64,000 bases of DNA from G965205525 sp965205525 (GCA_965205525.1 OZ242171.1:1488001-1552000), one strand, 5' to 3'. Positions 25,747 to 34,725 are shown, numbered from the stretch's first letter. The notes: generated from the sequence alone by a model not told the origin. Numbers and translations: made by a program.

Positions 25747-26550
25747 TTGAGCGAAAGCAGCGCTGAAAACACCCTGAAACTGGCCGGGAAGGCGGTGCTC
25801 GTAACCGGCGGCGGGCGCGGCATCGGGCGCGGCATCAGCGAGTGTTTTCTAAAGGCTGGGGCCAATGTGCTGATCTGCGGGCGCACGGAGCCCGAGAGTC
25901 TGCCGGAGCATAACGGGCGGCGAGCGCTATTCATCCCCGCCGATGTGCGGGAACCGGACCAGGCCGATGCCTGTGTGCAGGCTGCGCTAGAGCATTTCGG
26001 CCAGCTGGACACGCTGGTAAACAACGCCGGCGGCAGCCCGGCTGCGGAAGCCGCCACCGCATCGCCCCGCTTTTCCGAAGCCATTGTCCGTCTCAACCTG
26101 CTGGCCCCCCTGCACTGCAGCCAGTCTGCCAACCGGGTCATGCAGGGGCAGGAGGAGGGAGGCTCCATCATCAATATCGCCAGTGTCAGCGCAATCCGCC
26201 CCTCTCCGAGCACGGCTGTCTACGGCGCAGCCAAGGCGGGGCTGGTCAGCCTAGGCAGCTCCCTGGCGGCGGAATGGGGCCCCAAGGTGCGGGTGAACTC
26301 CATCATCGCCGGGCTCATCCGCACCGAGCAGGTCAACCTGCACTACGGTGACGAGAAGAGCATCCGGGCCATCAGCGACAATCTTCCCCTAGGACGAATG
26401 GGGCTGCCGGAAGATATCGGCGGCGCCTGCCTGTTCCTGGCCTCCCCGCTGGCCGCCTTTGTCACCGGGGCGGCACTGCCGGTGCATGGCGGCGGCGAGA
26501 TCCCCCCTTATCTTCGGGGCAGCAGGGTGCAGCCGCATGAAAAAGGCTAG
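25747..26550 (+). CDS. SDR-family oxidoreductase (TTG start)
   Basis: 267-residue classical short-chain dehydrogenase: cofactor loop TGGGRGIGRG, NNAGG, IASVSA with the catalytic Ser and YGAAK with Tyr and Lys, and a C-terminal PVHGGGE. No ATG exists before the nucleotide-binding motif. The TTG at 25747 has GGGAGG at seven bases and is taken as start. Substrate unknown. It shares a 170-base divergent promoter region with the flavin oxidoreductase. Confidence 0.85.
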   Translation: MSESSAENTLKLAGKAVLVTGGGRGIGRGISECFLKAGANVLICGRTEPESLPEHNGRRALFIPADVREPDQADACVQAALEHFGQLDTLVNNAGGSPAAEAATASPRFSEAIVRLNLLAPLHCSQSANRVMQGQEEGGSIINIASVSAIRPSPSTAVYGAAKAGLVSLGSSLAAEWGPKVRVNSIIAGLIRTEQVNLHYGDEKSIRAISDNLPLGRMGLPEDIGGACLFLASPLAAFVTGAALPVHGGGEIPPYLRGSRVQPHEKG

Positions 26551-26666
26551 GCCATCAGCCGGCAGATGCAGCCAAAGGCCGGGATCAGCGTGAGAACCCT
26601 TGTCGCGACAATGCTTCTGAGTGTAATCTGCCCGCCTTCCCCCTCGCCGCCTTGGACGGCATTTCC

Positions 26667-27926
26667 ATGGATCTCCTAGTACAAAAATACGGCGGCACCT
26701 CCCTCGGCGATCCGGAGCGGATAAGCCGAGTGGCTGAGCGCATCGCCGCTGGCATGCAGAGGGGAAAGCGCCTGGCTATCGTGGTATCCGCCATGGCCGG
26801 GGAAACAGACCGGATGATGGCGCTGGCCGAGGCGGTCAGCCGTCGCCCGGCACCCCGGGAGCTGGACGCCCTGCTCGCGAGCGGTGAGCAGGTCAGTGCG
26901 GCGCTCCTGTGCATGGCGCTGGAGCAGCAGGGCCTGAGGGCACACTCCTACAATGGCATACAACTGCCGATCCGAACGGAGGGCACCCATACCCGGGCTC
27001 GGATCTGCCATGTGGGCACGGCTGCGATTGCCAGAGATTTGGAAGCCGGAAGTGTCCCGGTCGTAACCGGCTTTCAGGGGGTGAATGAAGATGGCAGCAT
27101 TACGACCTTGGGGCGTGGCGGCTCAGATACCACCGCCGTGGTGCTGGCCGCAGCACTGGGGGCGGCAGAATGCCAGATATACACAGACGTGAAAGGAGTT
27201 TATACTGCAGACCCGCGCATTGTGGAAACGGCCCGATGTCTGCGAAGCATCACCTTTGAGGAGATGCTGGAACTGGCGGGTCAGGGCTCCAAGGTTTTGC
27301 ATGTGCAGGCAGTGGAACAGGCCGGCCGGTGCCGGATGCCGCTAAGGGTGCTCTCTAGCTGGAGCTCGGAAGACGATGAGGGGACTTTAATAGGGTACGG
27401 AGATACGATGAACGGCAAGGAGACACCTTTGATATCAGGTATCGCGTATAACCGCGACGAAGCGCAGCTGACTGTGCGCAATGTGCCGGATGTGCCTGGC
27501 GTGGCGGCACGGATTTTGGGTGCTGTAGCGGAGTGCGGCATAGAAGTGGATGTGATTATTCAAAATACTGCTGGAAACAGGGGGACCGACCTGAGCTTTA
27601 CCTTGAATCGCAGGGATCTTTCCCAGGCGGAGATAGAGACTAGGAAGAGCGCCGAAGCGGTCGGTGCCGGCGATGTAGTAACCGATGACAAGATCGCCAA
27701 GGTATCCCTGGTTGGAATCGGCATGCGCTCCCACGCCGGTGTCGCCAGCTGCATGTTTACCGCGCTGGCGGAAGCCGGCATCAACATTCGCATGATCAGC
27801 ACTTCTGAGATTAAAATCGCTGTGCTGATTGAGGAAAAATTCTTGGAACAGGCTGTGCGCTCACTGCACACAGCTTTTCATCTGGAAGAGGCCGTGGACA
27901 TTGTGGAAGCAGCCGCCAGCAGCTAA
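26667..27926 (+). CDS. lysC: Aspartate kinase (LysC type)
   Basis: First step of the lysine, methionine, threonine and diaminopimelate pathway. 419 residues: kinase domain starting VQKYGGTSLGDPERI, catalytic region TLGRGGSDTTAVVLAAAL and YTDVKGVYTADPRIV, and two C-terminal ACT domains (LTVRNVPDVPGVAARIL; VSLVGIGMRSHAGVASCMF) that bind effectors. ATG at 26667 is chosen over an upstream TTG. It lies before csrA, as in pseudomonads; it also supplies DAP for the murE step in the dcw cluster. Confidence 0.95.
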   Translation: MDLLVQKYGGTSLGDPERISRVAERIAAGMQRGKRLAIVVSAMAGETDRMMALAEAVSRRPAPRELDALLASGEQVSAALLCMALEQQGLRAHSYNGIQLPIRTEGTHTRARICHVGTAAIARDLEAGSVPVVTGFQGVNEDGSITTLGRGGSDTTAVVLAAALGAAECQIYTDVKGVYTADPRIVETARCLRSITFEEMLELAGQGSKVLHVQAVEQAGRCRMPLRVLSSWSSEDDEGTLIGYGDTMNGKETPLISGIAYNRDEAQLTVRNVPDVPGVAARILGAVAECGIEVDVIIQNTAGNRGTDLSFTLNRRDLSQAEIETRKSAEAVGAGDVVTDDKIAKVSLVGIGMRSHAGVASCMFTALAEAGINIRMISTSEIKIAVLIEEKFLEQAVRSLHTAFHLEEAVDIVEAAASS

Positions 27927-27950
27927 TCAACCAAATAGAGGGGCAGTATC

Positions 27951-28499
27951 ATGCTGATATTGACACGCCGAATAGGCGAAACCGTAATGATCGGAGACGA
28001 GGTAACCGTAGAAGTGCTGAGTATCCGTGGCAATCAAGTACGCTTGGGTATCAATGCGCCGCGGGAAATTCCGGTACACCGGGAGGAAATCTACCGGCGG
28101 ATTCGCGGCGAGCCGATGCCGTCTGGCCAACGCACCGAAGAAGACCGCGGACGTCCGCAGTACGGTGCACGTCCGGAGAGGGGTGCACGCGACGGCTACA
28201 ACCGGGGACCCTCCCGCGGGCAGGACCGCAGACAGGAGCACCGGGAGCCCGGCAACGAGCAGCCGTATTACAAAGAATCCAATTCGCAGCCCGGCAACGA
28301 GCAGCCGTATTACGAAGAATCCAGTCCGCAGCCCGGCAACGAGCAGCCGTATTACAAAGAATCCAGTCCGCAGCCCGGCAGCGATTCTGAGGACTATGAT
28401 TCGCATGGCAAGAGCAGGCGCCACGAGCCGACGGGACCGAAGGGAGAAGACCCGCAGGAAGACCCGCAGGAGAGCTACCGCCAGCCGGGCAACGAGTAG
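27951..28499 (+). CDS. csrA: CsrA/RsmA RNA-binding regulator with long repeat tail
   Basis: Post-transcriptional regulator that binds GGA motifs in mRNA leaders. Residues 1-52 are a standard CsrA: MLILTRRIGETVMIGDEVTV, RLGINAPREIPVHREEIY. CsrA is normally about 60-65 residues, but this frame continues to 182. The extra ~120 residues are low-complexity and charged, with three 14-residue repeats (PGNEQPYYKES type, residues 100-141), RGD/RGP-rich segments and a final QPGNE. The frame is intact and ends before a strong terminator. Position between lysC and tRNA-Ser/tRNA-Arg is the conserved csrA site. Tail function unknown; disorder is inferred. Confidence 0.93.
   Translation: MLILTRRIGETVMIGDEVTVEVLSIRGNQVRLGINAPREIPVHREEIYRRIRGEPMPSGQRTEEDRGRPQYGARPERGARDGYNRGPSRGQDRRQEHREPGNEQPYYKESNSQPGNEQPYYEESSPQPGNEQPYYKESSPQPGSDSEDYDSHGKSRRHEPTGPKGEDPQEDPQESYRQPGNE
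28248..28373 (+). repeat. Three 42-bp in-frame tandem repeats in the csrA tail
   Basis: Three consecutive 42-bp units encode PGNEQPYY(K/E)ES(N/S)(S/P)Q. A partial unit (PG) follows, and the protein ends in a further QPGNE. The unit is a multiple of three, so copy-number change would keep the frame. Confidence 0.9.
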
Positions 28500-28521
28500 T
28501 TGCCCCCCGTCCGCAGGCGGG

Positions 28522-28565
28522 CCCGGCCGTGACAATCGTGTCAGGCCGGGGACTCTTTATTTTGG
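28522..28565 (+). terminator. Intrinsic terminator after csrA
   Basis: Inverted repeat CCCGGCC-G-TGACA / TGTCA-GGCCGGG, 12 bp with one bulge and an ATCG loop, followed by GACTCTTTATTTT. It lies 22 bases after the csrA stop and before tRNA-Ser. Confidence 0.85.
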
Positions 28566-28599
28566 TGCCCGTCTACGGGCGGAGCACCGCTTTTTTTGC

Positions 28600-28689
28600 G
28601 GAGAGGTGGCCGAGCGGCTGAAGGCGCTCCCCTGCTAAGGGAGTAAGGGTTAACACCCTTCGAGGGTTCGAATCCCTCCTTCTCCGCCA
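28600..28689 (+). tRNA. tRNA-Ser(GCU)
   Basis: 90 bases including encoded CCA. Acceptor stem GGAGAGG/CTTCTCC, long variable arm as in class II tRNAs, TTCGAAT T-loop and anticodon GCT at 28634-28636 in loop CTGCTAA. The position after csrA is conserved in gammaproteobacteria. Confidence 0.97.
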
Positions 28690-28852
28690 TACTTTTTCGT
28701 CATAAGGCGCGCTGTGCCCAATGCGCGTCTTGCCCTCCCCTCTATTTAGAAAAGAGGGCGCAGGATAACGGTCGTAATAGCAGCTTTGGCCTCTGGATTG
28801 ATCGGCGCTTTCCTGTACGCTGTCTATCCGCTATGGTTTGGGCGGACGGTCT

Positions 28853-28858
28853 TATAAT
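28853..28858 (+). promoter_or_regulatory. Possible -10 element for tRNA-Arg/oadGAB
   Basis: TATAAT lies 84 bases upstream of tRNA-Arg. No good -35 at normal spacing. The rest of the 28690-28941 gap has a 9-bp imperfect hairpin (AAGGCGCGC/GCGCGTCTT) just after tRNA-Ser and no gene. Confidence 0.35.
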
Positions 28859-28941
28859 AGGAAGCTTGCCTATATGGTGAGATTTTTCCACCGGAAGCAC
28901 CCCGTCGCGGCAAAATTGAATTGAAAAGCAGCTGTTATTTT

Positions 28942-29018
28942 GCGCCCGTAGCTCAGCTGGATAGAGCACCAGGCTACGAACTTGGGGGTCGGGGGTTCGA
29001 ATCCCTCCGGGCGCGCCA
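28942..29018 (+). tRNA. tRNA-Arg(ACG)
   Basis: 77 bases with encoded CCA. Acceptor stem GCGCCCG/CGGGCGC, D-loop AGCTGGATAG, anticodon ACG at 28976-28978 in loop CTACGAA (read as inosine after modification), T-loop TTCGAAT. Immediately upstream of oadG. Confidence 0.97.
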
Positions 29019-29029
29019 TCTTGCCTGAA

Positions 29030-29254
29030 ATGGATACCGCACTTCTGTACCAAACCCTGGACCTCATGTTGTACGGCATGGGCACCGTGTTTCTATTCCT
29101 CACGCTGCTGGTAGCGGCTACGGTCCTGATGTCATGGATTGCCAAGCGCATCGCCCCGCCAGAGGTGCAGGAAACAGCCCCCCCTGCAGAAGACAATACC
29201 CTCCGGCAAGCCGCGACAGCAGCGGCGACGGCACATCATCGCCGAAACCGCTAA
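29030..29254 (+). CDS. oadG: Oxaloacetate decarboxylase gamma subunit
   Basis: 74 residues with one N-terminal membrane helix (MLYGMGTVFLFLTLLVAATV) and a polar Pro/Ala-rich tail ending HHRRNR, the zinc-binding end typical of OadG. It anchors the alpha subunit to the membrane and helps assemble the Na+ pump. ATG at 29030 follows tRNA-Arg by 11 bases and leads oadG-oadA-oadB. Short and variable family; call rests on topology plus neighbours. Confidence 0.85.
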   Translation: MDTALLYQTLDLMLYGMGTVFLFLTLLVAATVLMSWIAKRIAPPEVQETAPPAEDNTLRQAATAAATAHHRRNR

Positions 29255-29259
29255 GCGCC

Positions 29260-31044
29260 ATGACAGAAGAGAACAGCAACCGTCCCCTCGGCATTACCGA
29301 GGTCGTGCTGCGGGATGCGCACCAGTCCCTGCTGGCGACCCGCATGCGCCTGGAGGACATGCTGCCGGCGGCGGAAAAATTGGATCAGGTGGGCTACTGG
29401 TCCATGGAATCCTGGGGCGGCGCCACCTTTGATGCCTGCATACGCTATCTGGGGGAGGACCCCTGGGTGCGCATACGGGAGCTGAAGCGCGCCATGCCCA
29501 ACACCCCCCAGCAGATGCTGCTGAGGGGGCAGAACCTGCTCGGCTATCGCCACTACGCAGACGATGTGGTGCGGAAATTTGTGGAGCAGGCCGCCGCCAG
29601 CGGTGTGGATGTGTTTCGCATCTTTGATGCGATGAACGACCCGCGCAACTTGGAGACCGCACTTCGGGCGGCGGTGGACAGCGGCAGCCATGCCCAGGGG
29701 ACCATCGCCTACACCCTGAGCCCCCTGCATACGCTAGAGAGCTGGACAGACCTCGCCCGACGCATTGAGGACATGGGAGCCCACTCTCTGGCGATCAAGG
29801 ACATGGCGGGACTGCTCACCCCCTATGCGGCCTACGAACTGGTCCAGGCCCTGAAAAAAGCCCTGAATATTCCCATTCATATGCAGTCCCATGCCACCAC
29901 CGGCATGTCCACCACCACCATTCTGAAAGCGGTGGAAGCCGGGATTGACAATGTGGATACCGCCATCTCCTCCATGAGCATGACCTACGGGCACTCTCCC
30001 ACCGAGAGCGTGGTATCCATTCTGCAAGGGACCGAGAGGGATACCGGCCTCAACCTGCGTCTGCTGGAGGAGGTCGCCGCCCATTTTCGCAAAGTGCGTC
30101 TGCGCTACGCCCAATTTGAAGGCCAGATGCGCGGCGTGGACTCGCGCATCCTGGTGGCGCAGGTGCCCGGGGGCATGCTGACCAACATGGAGAACCAGCT
30201 CAAGGAGCAGGGCGCGCTTGAAAAGATGGACGCAGTGCTAGAGGAAATCCCCCGGGTGCGGGAAGAACTCGGGTTCATCCCGCTGGTAACCCCCACCTCC
30301 CAGATTGTCGGCACCCAGGCGGTGCTGAATGTTCTGGCTGACGAGCGCTACAAGAATATTTCCCGGGAGACGGCGGCGATTCTGCGGGGTGAATACGGGG
30401 CGACGCCGGCGCCGGTGGACAAGGCCCTCCAGGCGAGGGTGCTGGAGGGACGGGAGCCGGTGCAATGCCGGCCAGCGGATCTTCTGGAGCCGGAGATGAA
30501 CCGGCTTCGGGAAGAATTGCTGGAAAAAGCCAAAGCAGAAGGGCTCAGCCTGTCCGAAGAAGAAGAGGACGATGTGCTGAGTTACGCCCTCTTCCCCCAG
30601 GTGGCCCTGAAATTTTTCCGCCACCGGGGCGACCCCACCGCCTTTGAGCCGCCGCCGGAGCAGAAAGGAGAATCCGCTGCCGCCCTGCCCTCCTCCACTT
30701 CGGATCGCGGCGGGCGTTACATCGTGACGGTGGAGGGGCGCAAATTTGAAGTGGAGGTGTCCGGCGCAGGGGAGGCGGGCAGCGAGACGGCCGCCGCACC
30801 GAGGGCAAAAACGGAGGCGGGAGCAGGGGGGCAGCCCATACCCTCGCCCTTAGCGGGCAATATTTTCCGCGTGGTGGCAGAGGCGGGAGCCCGGGTGAAT
30901 GAGGGGGATGTGCTGGTGGTGCTGGAGGCGATGAAAATGGAAACCGAGGTGCGCTCGCCCTTGGCAGGGACTGTGCAGCGGATGCTCGTAAGCGAGGGGC
31001 AGGCGGTGAAAAGCGGCGAAACACTGGCAGAAATCAATCCGTGA
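29260..31044 (+). CDS. oadA: Oxaloacetate decarboxylase alpha subunit
   Basis: 594 residues. Carboxyltransferase TIM barrel first (ITEVVLRDAHQSLLATRMR, ESWGGATFDACIRYLGEDPW, IKDMAGLLTPYAAYELV, HMQSHATTGM), then a PYC_OADA-type middle domain and a C-terminal biotinyl domain with the lysine in EAMKMETE, preceded by a Pro/Ala linker. Transfers CO2 from oxaloacetate to biotin; OadB then decarboxylates it while exporting Na+. ATG 29260 follows the oadG stop by five bases; the stop overlaps the oadB GTG. Confidence 0.95.
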   Translation: MTEENSNRPLGITEVVLRDAHQSLLATRMRLEDMLPAAEKLDQVGYWSMESWGGATFDACIRYLGEDPWVRIRELKRAMPNTPQQMLLRGQNLLGYRHYADDVVRKFVEQAAASGVDVFRIFDAMNDPRNLETALRAAVDSGSHAQGTIAYTLSPLHTLESWTDLARRIEDMGAHSLAIKDMAGLLTPYAAYELVQALKKALNIPIHMQSHATTGMSTTTILKAVEAGIDNVDTAISSMSMTYGHSPTESVVSILQGTERDTGLNLRLLEEVAAHFRKVRLRYAQFEGQMRGVDSRILVAQVPGGMLTNMENQLKEQGALEKMDAVLEEIPRVREELGFIPLVTPTSQIVGTQAVLNVLADERYKNISRETAAILRGEYGATPAPVDKALQARVLEGREPVQCRPADLLEPEMNRLREELLEKAKAEGLSLSEEEEDDVLSYALFPQVALKFFRHRGDPTAFEPPPEQKGESAAALPSSTSDRGGRYIVTVEGRKFEVEVSGAGEAGSETAAAPRAKTEAGAGGQPIPSPLAGNIFRVVAEAGARVNEGDVLVVLEAMKMETEVRSPLAGTVQRMLVSEGQAVKSGETLAEINP

Positions 31045-32207
31045 ACGCACTGGCCGAGCTGTTCGGCATCTCCGGCATCGCCCAGCTCGGAGTCGGACAG
31101 GCGACGATGATCGCCATCGGCCTGCTGCTGCTCTTCCTCGCCATTCGCCGAGGCTTTGAGCCTCTTCTTCTGGTGCCTATCGGCTTCGGCGCCATTCTGG
31201 TCAATATTCCGGGGGCAGAACTGGGGGCGGCGCCCGTCTACGGCAGCGACGGAAAGCTGCTGGTCTCGGGGGGGCTCATGTACTACATCTACCAGGCCGG
31301 CATCGCTACCGGTGTCTTTCCGCTGGTGATCTTTATGGGGGTAGGCGCACTGACTGATTTCGGCCCCCTGCTCTCCAACCCGCGCACCCTGTTCTTGGGT
31401 GCCGCCGCCCAATTCGGCATCTTCGCCACCGTTATCGGGGCCGCCGCCCTGGGGGGCACGCCCCTGTTTGATTTCAGCCTGCAGGATGCAGCGGCCATCG
31501 GCATCATCGGCGGCGCGGACGGCCCCACCGCCATCTTTGTGGCCAGCCGGCTGTCCCCGGACCTGTTGGGGGCCATCGCGGTGGCAGCCTATTCCTACAT
31601 GGCCCTGGTGCCCCTCATCCAGCCTCCCATCATGCGAGCTCTGACCAGCGAGGCGGAGCGGAAGATAGAGATGGTGCAGCTGCGCCCGGTCGGCAAGCTG
31701 GAGAAAATCCTGTTCCCGCTGGTGCTGCTCCTGCTGGTCGCGCTTCTGCTGCCCGCCGCAGCCCCGCTGCTCGGCATGTTCTGCTTCGGCAACCTGATGC
31801 GGGAATGCGGCGTGGTGGAGCGTCTGAGCGAGACTGCTCAGGGGGCGCTGATCAATACCACCACTATATTCCTGGGACTGGGGGTCGGAGCACGGATGAG
31901 TGCGGAGCATTTTTTGAACTTGGAGACCCTGGCAATTCTGACTCTTGGCATCGGGGCCTTCTGCATCGGCACCGCCGCCGGTGTGCTGATGGCCAAGCTG
32001 ATGAACCGCCTGGGGAACACGCCCATCAATCCCCTAATCGGCTCCGCCGGAGTCTCGGCAGTGCCGATGGCGGCGCGGGTCTCAAACCGGGTCGGGCTGG
32101 AAGCCAACCCCCATAATTTTCTGCTGATGCACGCCATGGGACCGAATGTGGCGGGGGTTATCGGCTCAGCGGTGGCCGCCGGGGTGATGCTGCACTTAGC
32201 GAGCTAG
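31041..32207 (+). CDS. oadB: Oxaloacetate decarboxylase beta subunit (Na+ pump)
   Basis: 388-residue integral membrane protein with about nine hydrophobic segments. Conserved GGADGPTAIFVASRL carries the aspartate required for Na+ translocation, and NPLIGSAGVSAVPMAARV is the second pore region. Couples decarboxylation of carboxybiotin to Na+ export. Start is a GTG overlapping the oadA stop (GTGA). The following 86 bases converge with the AT-rich island. Confidence 0.95.
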   Translation: MNALAELFGISGIAQLGVGQATMIAIGLLLLFLAIRRGFEPLLLVPIGFGAILVNIPGAELGAAPVYGSDGKLLVSGGLMYYIYQAGIATGVFPLVIFMGVGALTDFGPLLSNPRTLFLGAAAQFGIFATVIGAAALGGTPLFDFSLQDAAAIGIIGGADGPTAIFVASRLSPDLLGAIAVAAYSYMALVPLIQPPIMRALTSEAERKIEMVQLRPVGKLEKILFPLVLLLLVALLLPAAAPLLGMFCFGNLMRECGVVERLSETAQGALINTTTIFLGLGVGARMSAEHFLNLETLAILTLGIGAFCIGTAAGVLMAKLMNRLGNTPINPLIGSAGVSAVPMAARVSNRVGLEANPHNFLLMHAMGPNVAGVIGSAVAAGVMLHLAS

Positions 32208-32293
32208 CGAGGGAAGAATAGTTTCAACGGACCCGGGGTTGCACTTATAAGCTGAATTCACAATTCATTTTCTGAGATATCTTTCAGCCTTGT

Positions 32294-34261
32294 TTATTCC
32301 GTCTGCTCATTATCGTTTTCCGTATTATTATTTTTCTTGTTATCTTTCCAGATAATAACGAAGTTTTCATTCCCCTTTCTTGAGCTGTTTATTTTTACTT
32401 CTTTTACACGGTCCTTTACTCCTTCTACACTCCAGCGCTCGAGGGCAAAGTTAATCATTCCCTCCTCTCGCTTGTCGAGGAATTTCATGTACAGTCCGCG
32501 CCAGTAATTCTTTGTTTCGTATTTTCTCTCCTCATCCCATTTTTCTTTGGAGGATTTAAATATCTTAGGTAGCTCATGTGTCATCTTGGTTTCGGCTCTA
32601 ACCTTACGTTTGAAGTACCCTTCATTTATCTTTTCTTCCACCCTATCGTTGCCGACACTCCGATTCACTCCTGGTGCTAGAAGAAGGAAATTACCCAAAC
32701 GTCTCTTATTAATATTTTGAGCATCTCTGTCGTCAATATCTTTCTCTCCAGTTGCCCAAATGTGCTCAATCTCCGAGAAAGAGTTGGGATACTTTTCATC
32801 TTTTGGCTTCAAGGCAGATTTCACGTCAAAAAATCGCCCATTGTCTCCCCACAGTTTTTCCTCATAGTTCGCGAGGAAAAACTTGAGTCCTCTCCATCCA
32901 TAATAGTCTCCTGCCTCGTCTTCATCTAATGTCAGATGTTTCACAAAAGTGTAGTCACCGGCATTATTATCTATGAATGAAATCAAACTCGTCTTTAATT
33001 CACTTTGTAATTTGCTTTGGTCTTTTTTTTCGTTATAAAAGTTATATGCCAAACGAAAAAGCTCCCCTTGTCCACTATCAGCCCGCCCGGAAATCCAAGT
33101 ATTGTAATACCGAAAATTGAGTTTTTCTAAAATATCAATGATTTCTTCTTTGTCCTTATCATTGTCCGATTTGATGTCTACGGCAATAACAAGAGGCATG
33201 ATGGATATATAGGCTGGATGAAGTGATATTAATTCCAGTTTTTTCTCGACTTCGCTTTCTTTTTCTTGATTCCGTTGAAACATTTTTTTATATGTATCTG
33301 CAGCTTTTGCAAGAAATTCTACAAACTCCTGAAGCACCTCCCAGTGATTGCCGTCATCCGGCGGGTATTTCTTTTTTAATTCGTCATAGACATCGTGACT
33401 CTTCTTCTTGCTGGAATCGGCAAACACCAGCCAACATACACGTAAGAAACTATCTTCGTCCCAATTAAAAGTCATATTAGCATCGCTAAGACATCTCAGG
33501 ATTTCAGGCCATTTATCACGTATTGTCGTCTTGAGACTGCCGCCATCGCGCTCAGAAAAATTGCGCTCAGAAAAATAAATAAGATAGTTCTTGACTTTTT
33601 CTAAATTACTCAGAGGTTTGCCGCGGTTGTTTATAACTTCAAACATAAGGCCTGTCTCACTGCTTTTCTCAGGCGCATACACTAGGAAGCCTAGATTTTC
33701 AGTGACCACTTTGTATAGGGTCTCTATGCACGCTGCATCTTTTCCTTTCAGGAATTCTTTAAACTGTTTTTCAGCATCTGTCAGATTCAGATCATACTTC
33801 GTTTTTTCTTCGCCAGTGATAACTGTATTATTAATCAAACTTCGGAATAAGCCGCTTTGCATGCGATTTAATTCAAGTCTGTACTCTGGATCTCCACTAT
33901 CAGCTCCGCTTACAATATAACGGCTCTTTATTATTTCTAAGTTCTCACCACCGATAGCTTTAATTTCAAGTTCTTTGGATTTTCTAATAATAGCTAGCAT
34001 TAAGAGAATAAGAGTGGTCAGACGCTGTTGCCCGTCAACAATCTCAAATACGTCTGGATTCTCTTTACTCTGGCTAAGCACAATGGTCCCAGCGAAGTGT
34101 GTGTGACTTGATTTTTGTGCCTGCTCTATGTCGGCTATAAGATCCTTACGGTGTCCTTCTTCCCAAGAGTAACTTCTCTGATAATCAGGGACAACGAGTT
34201 TTCCCTTTCCAGAATCGAAAATTTTACTGAATGTTAAAAGTTCATGATGAGTGGTACTCAT
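32294..34261 (-). CDS. GmrSD-like DUF262-DUF1524 protein (candidate type IV restriction/antiphage)
   Basis: 655 residues. The N-terminal DUF262 has VPDYQRSYSW (24-33), DGQQRLTTL from residue 76 and FEVINNRGKPLS (207-218); DGQQR is the nucleotide-dependent motif of GmrS. The C-terminal DUF1524 HNH-type nuclease has EIEH at 497-500 and LGNFLLLAPGVNRSVGN from 522. Such fusions cut modified phage DNA (GmrSD) or act in other defence systems. The gene is clearly AT-rich (AAA/TTT-rich codons) compared with its neighbours, so it was probably acquired by transfer. ATG at 34261 has GAGG at about eight bases. No partner gene is adjacent. Confidence 0.85.
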   Translation of the reverse strand: MSTTHHELLTFSKIFDSGKGKLVVPDYQRSYSWEEGHRKDLIADIEQAQKSSHTHFAGTIVLSQSKENPDVFEIVDGQQRLTTLILLMLAIIRKSKELEIKAIGGENLEIIKSRYIVSGADSGDPEYRLELNRMQSGLFRSLINNTVITGEEKTKYDLNLTDAEKQFKEFLKGKDAACIETLYKVVTENLGFLVYAPEKSSETGLMFEVINNRGKPLSNLEKVKNYLIYFSERNFSERDGGSLKTTIRDKWPEILRCLSDANMTFNWDEDSFLRVCWLVFADSSKKKSHDVYDELKKKYPPDDGNHWEVLQEFVEFLAKAADTYKKMFQRNQEKESEVEKKLELISLHPAYISIMPLVIAVDIKSDNDKDKEEIIDILEKLNFRYYNTWISGRADSGQGELFRLAYNFYNEKKDQSKLQSELKTSLISFIDNNAGDYTFVKHLTLDEDEAGDYYGWRGLKFFLANYEEKLWGDNGRFFDVKSALKPKDEKYPNSFSEIEHIWATGEKDIDDRDAQNINKRRLGNFLLLAPGVNRSVGNDRVEEKINEGYFKRKVRAETKMTHELPKIFKSSKEKWDEERKYETKNYWRGLYMKFLDKREEGMINFALERWSVEGVKDRVKEVKINSSRKGNENFVIIWKDNKKNNNTENDNEQTE

Positions 34262-34342
34262 ATCATCTGCCTCACGATAGACTAAAAGCTTGATTGGTAA
34301 AACCAAATCGGCAAAACCAATTCATAGCTGTAATTAAATCTG

Positions 34343-34418
34343 AATAGGCCATGCGGAACCAGCCGAAAGGCAGCGGCATGGGATAACGCTTGAGTGGGTT
34401 TGAAAAGGTTTGTAACTG
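34343..34418 (-). pseudogene. Decayed 5' fragment of a Rieske oxygenase gene
   Basis: About 76 bases are close to the 5' end of the intact Rieske gene at 35649-35732, in the same orientation. The match covers GAACCAGCCGAAAGGCAGCG, the following GGCATGGGATAACGCT and the shared GGTTTGTAACTG. A five-base deletion breaks the frame. The rest of the copy is replaced by the AT-rich DUF262 gene. The remaining intergenic sequence to 34725 (about 300 bases) has a short tandem repeat, a C14 run and one imperfect hairpin (34668-34692) but no gene. Confidence 0.75.
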
Positions 34419-34526
34419 TTGTTTCGCCAGAAAAAATGGGTCCAGCCTACCCGCCGGCAGACGGCATGATCGCGGGAATGTCGGTAGCCGCCAGCCATGT
34501 TTTAGAACATCAGCGTGGCATCCACG

Positions 34527-34554
34527 GCCTAGTTGATGAAGCCTAGTTGATGAA
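34527..34554. repeat. 14-bp tandem duplication
   Basis: GCCTAGTTGATGAA occurs twice in a row in the non-coding stretch between the Rieske remnant and the intact Rieske gene. Confidence 0.9.
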
Positions 34555-34590
34555 GGGGCCGGGGAGCATAGGAAGGATGACCGCTCTTCT

Positions 34591-34604
34591 CCCCCCCCCC
34601 CCCC
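34591..34604. repeat. C14 homopolymer
   Basis: Fourteen consecutive C bases on the plus strand, 122 bases beyond the Rieske stop codon. By far the longest homopolymer noticed in the window. Its length may be uncertain in the assembly. Confidence 0.9.
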
Positions 34605-34725
34605 ACATCAAGAAGTATTGATTGGCGGTGGATTCAACCCCGATAAGTGGTGCTATGCCGGATAATGCTTGACTTGGCGTTTTCATGTCAAGACATTTTC
34701 GCGATCGGTTAGTGCTGGCGCGCGC

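Noticed and set aside
28248..28373. csrA 42-bp repeats considered as CRISPR or frameshift artefact
   Set aside because: No spacers, and the frame stays open to a natural stop followed by a terminator.
34668..34692. Inverted repeat CTTGAC...GTCAAG near the Rieske stop
   Set aside because: Six-bp stem with long loop and no T-run; too weak to call.
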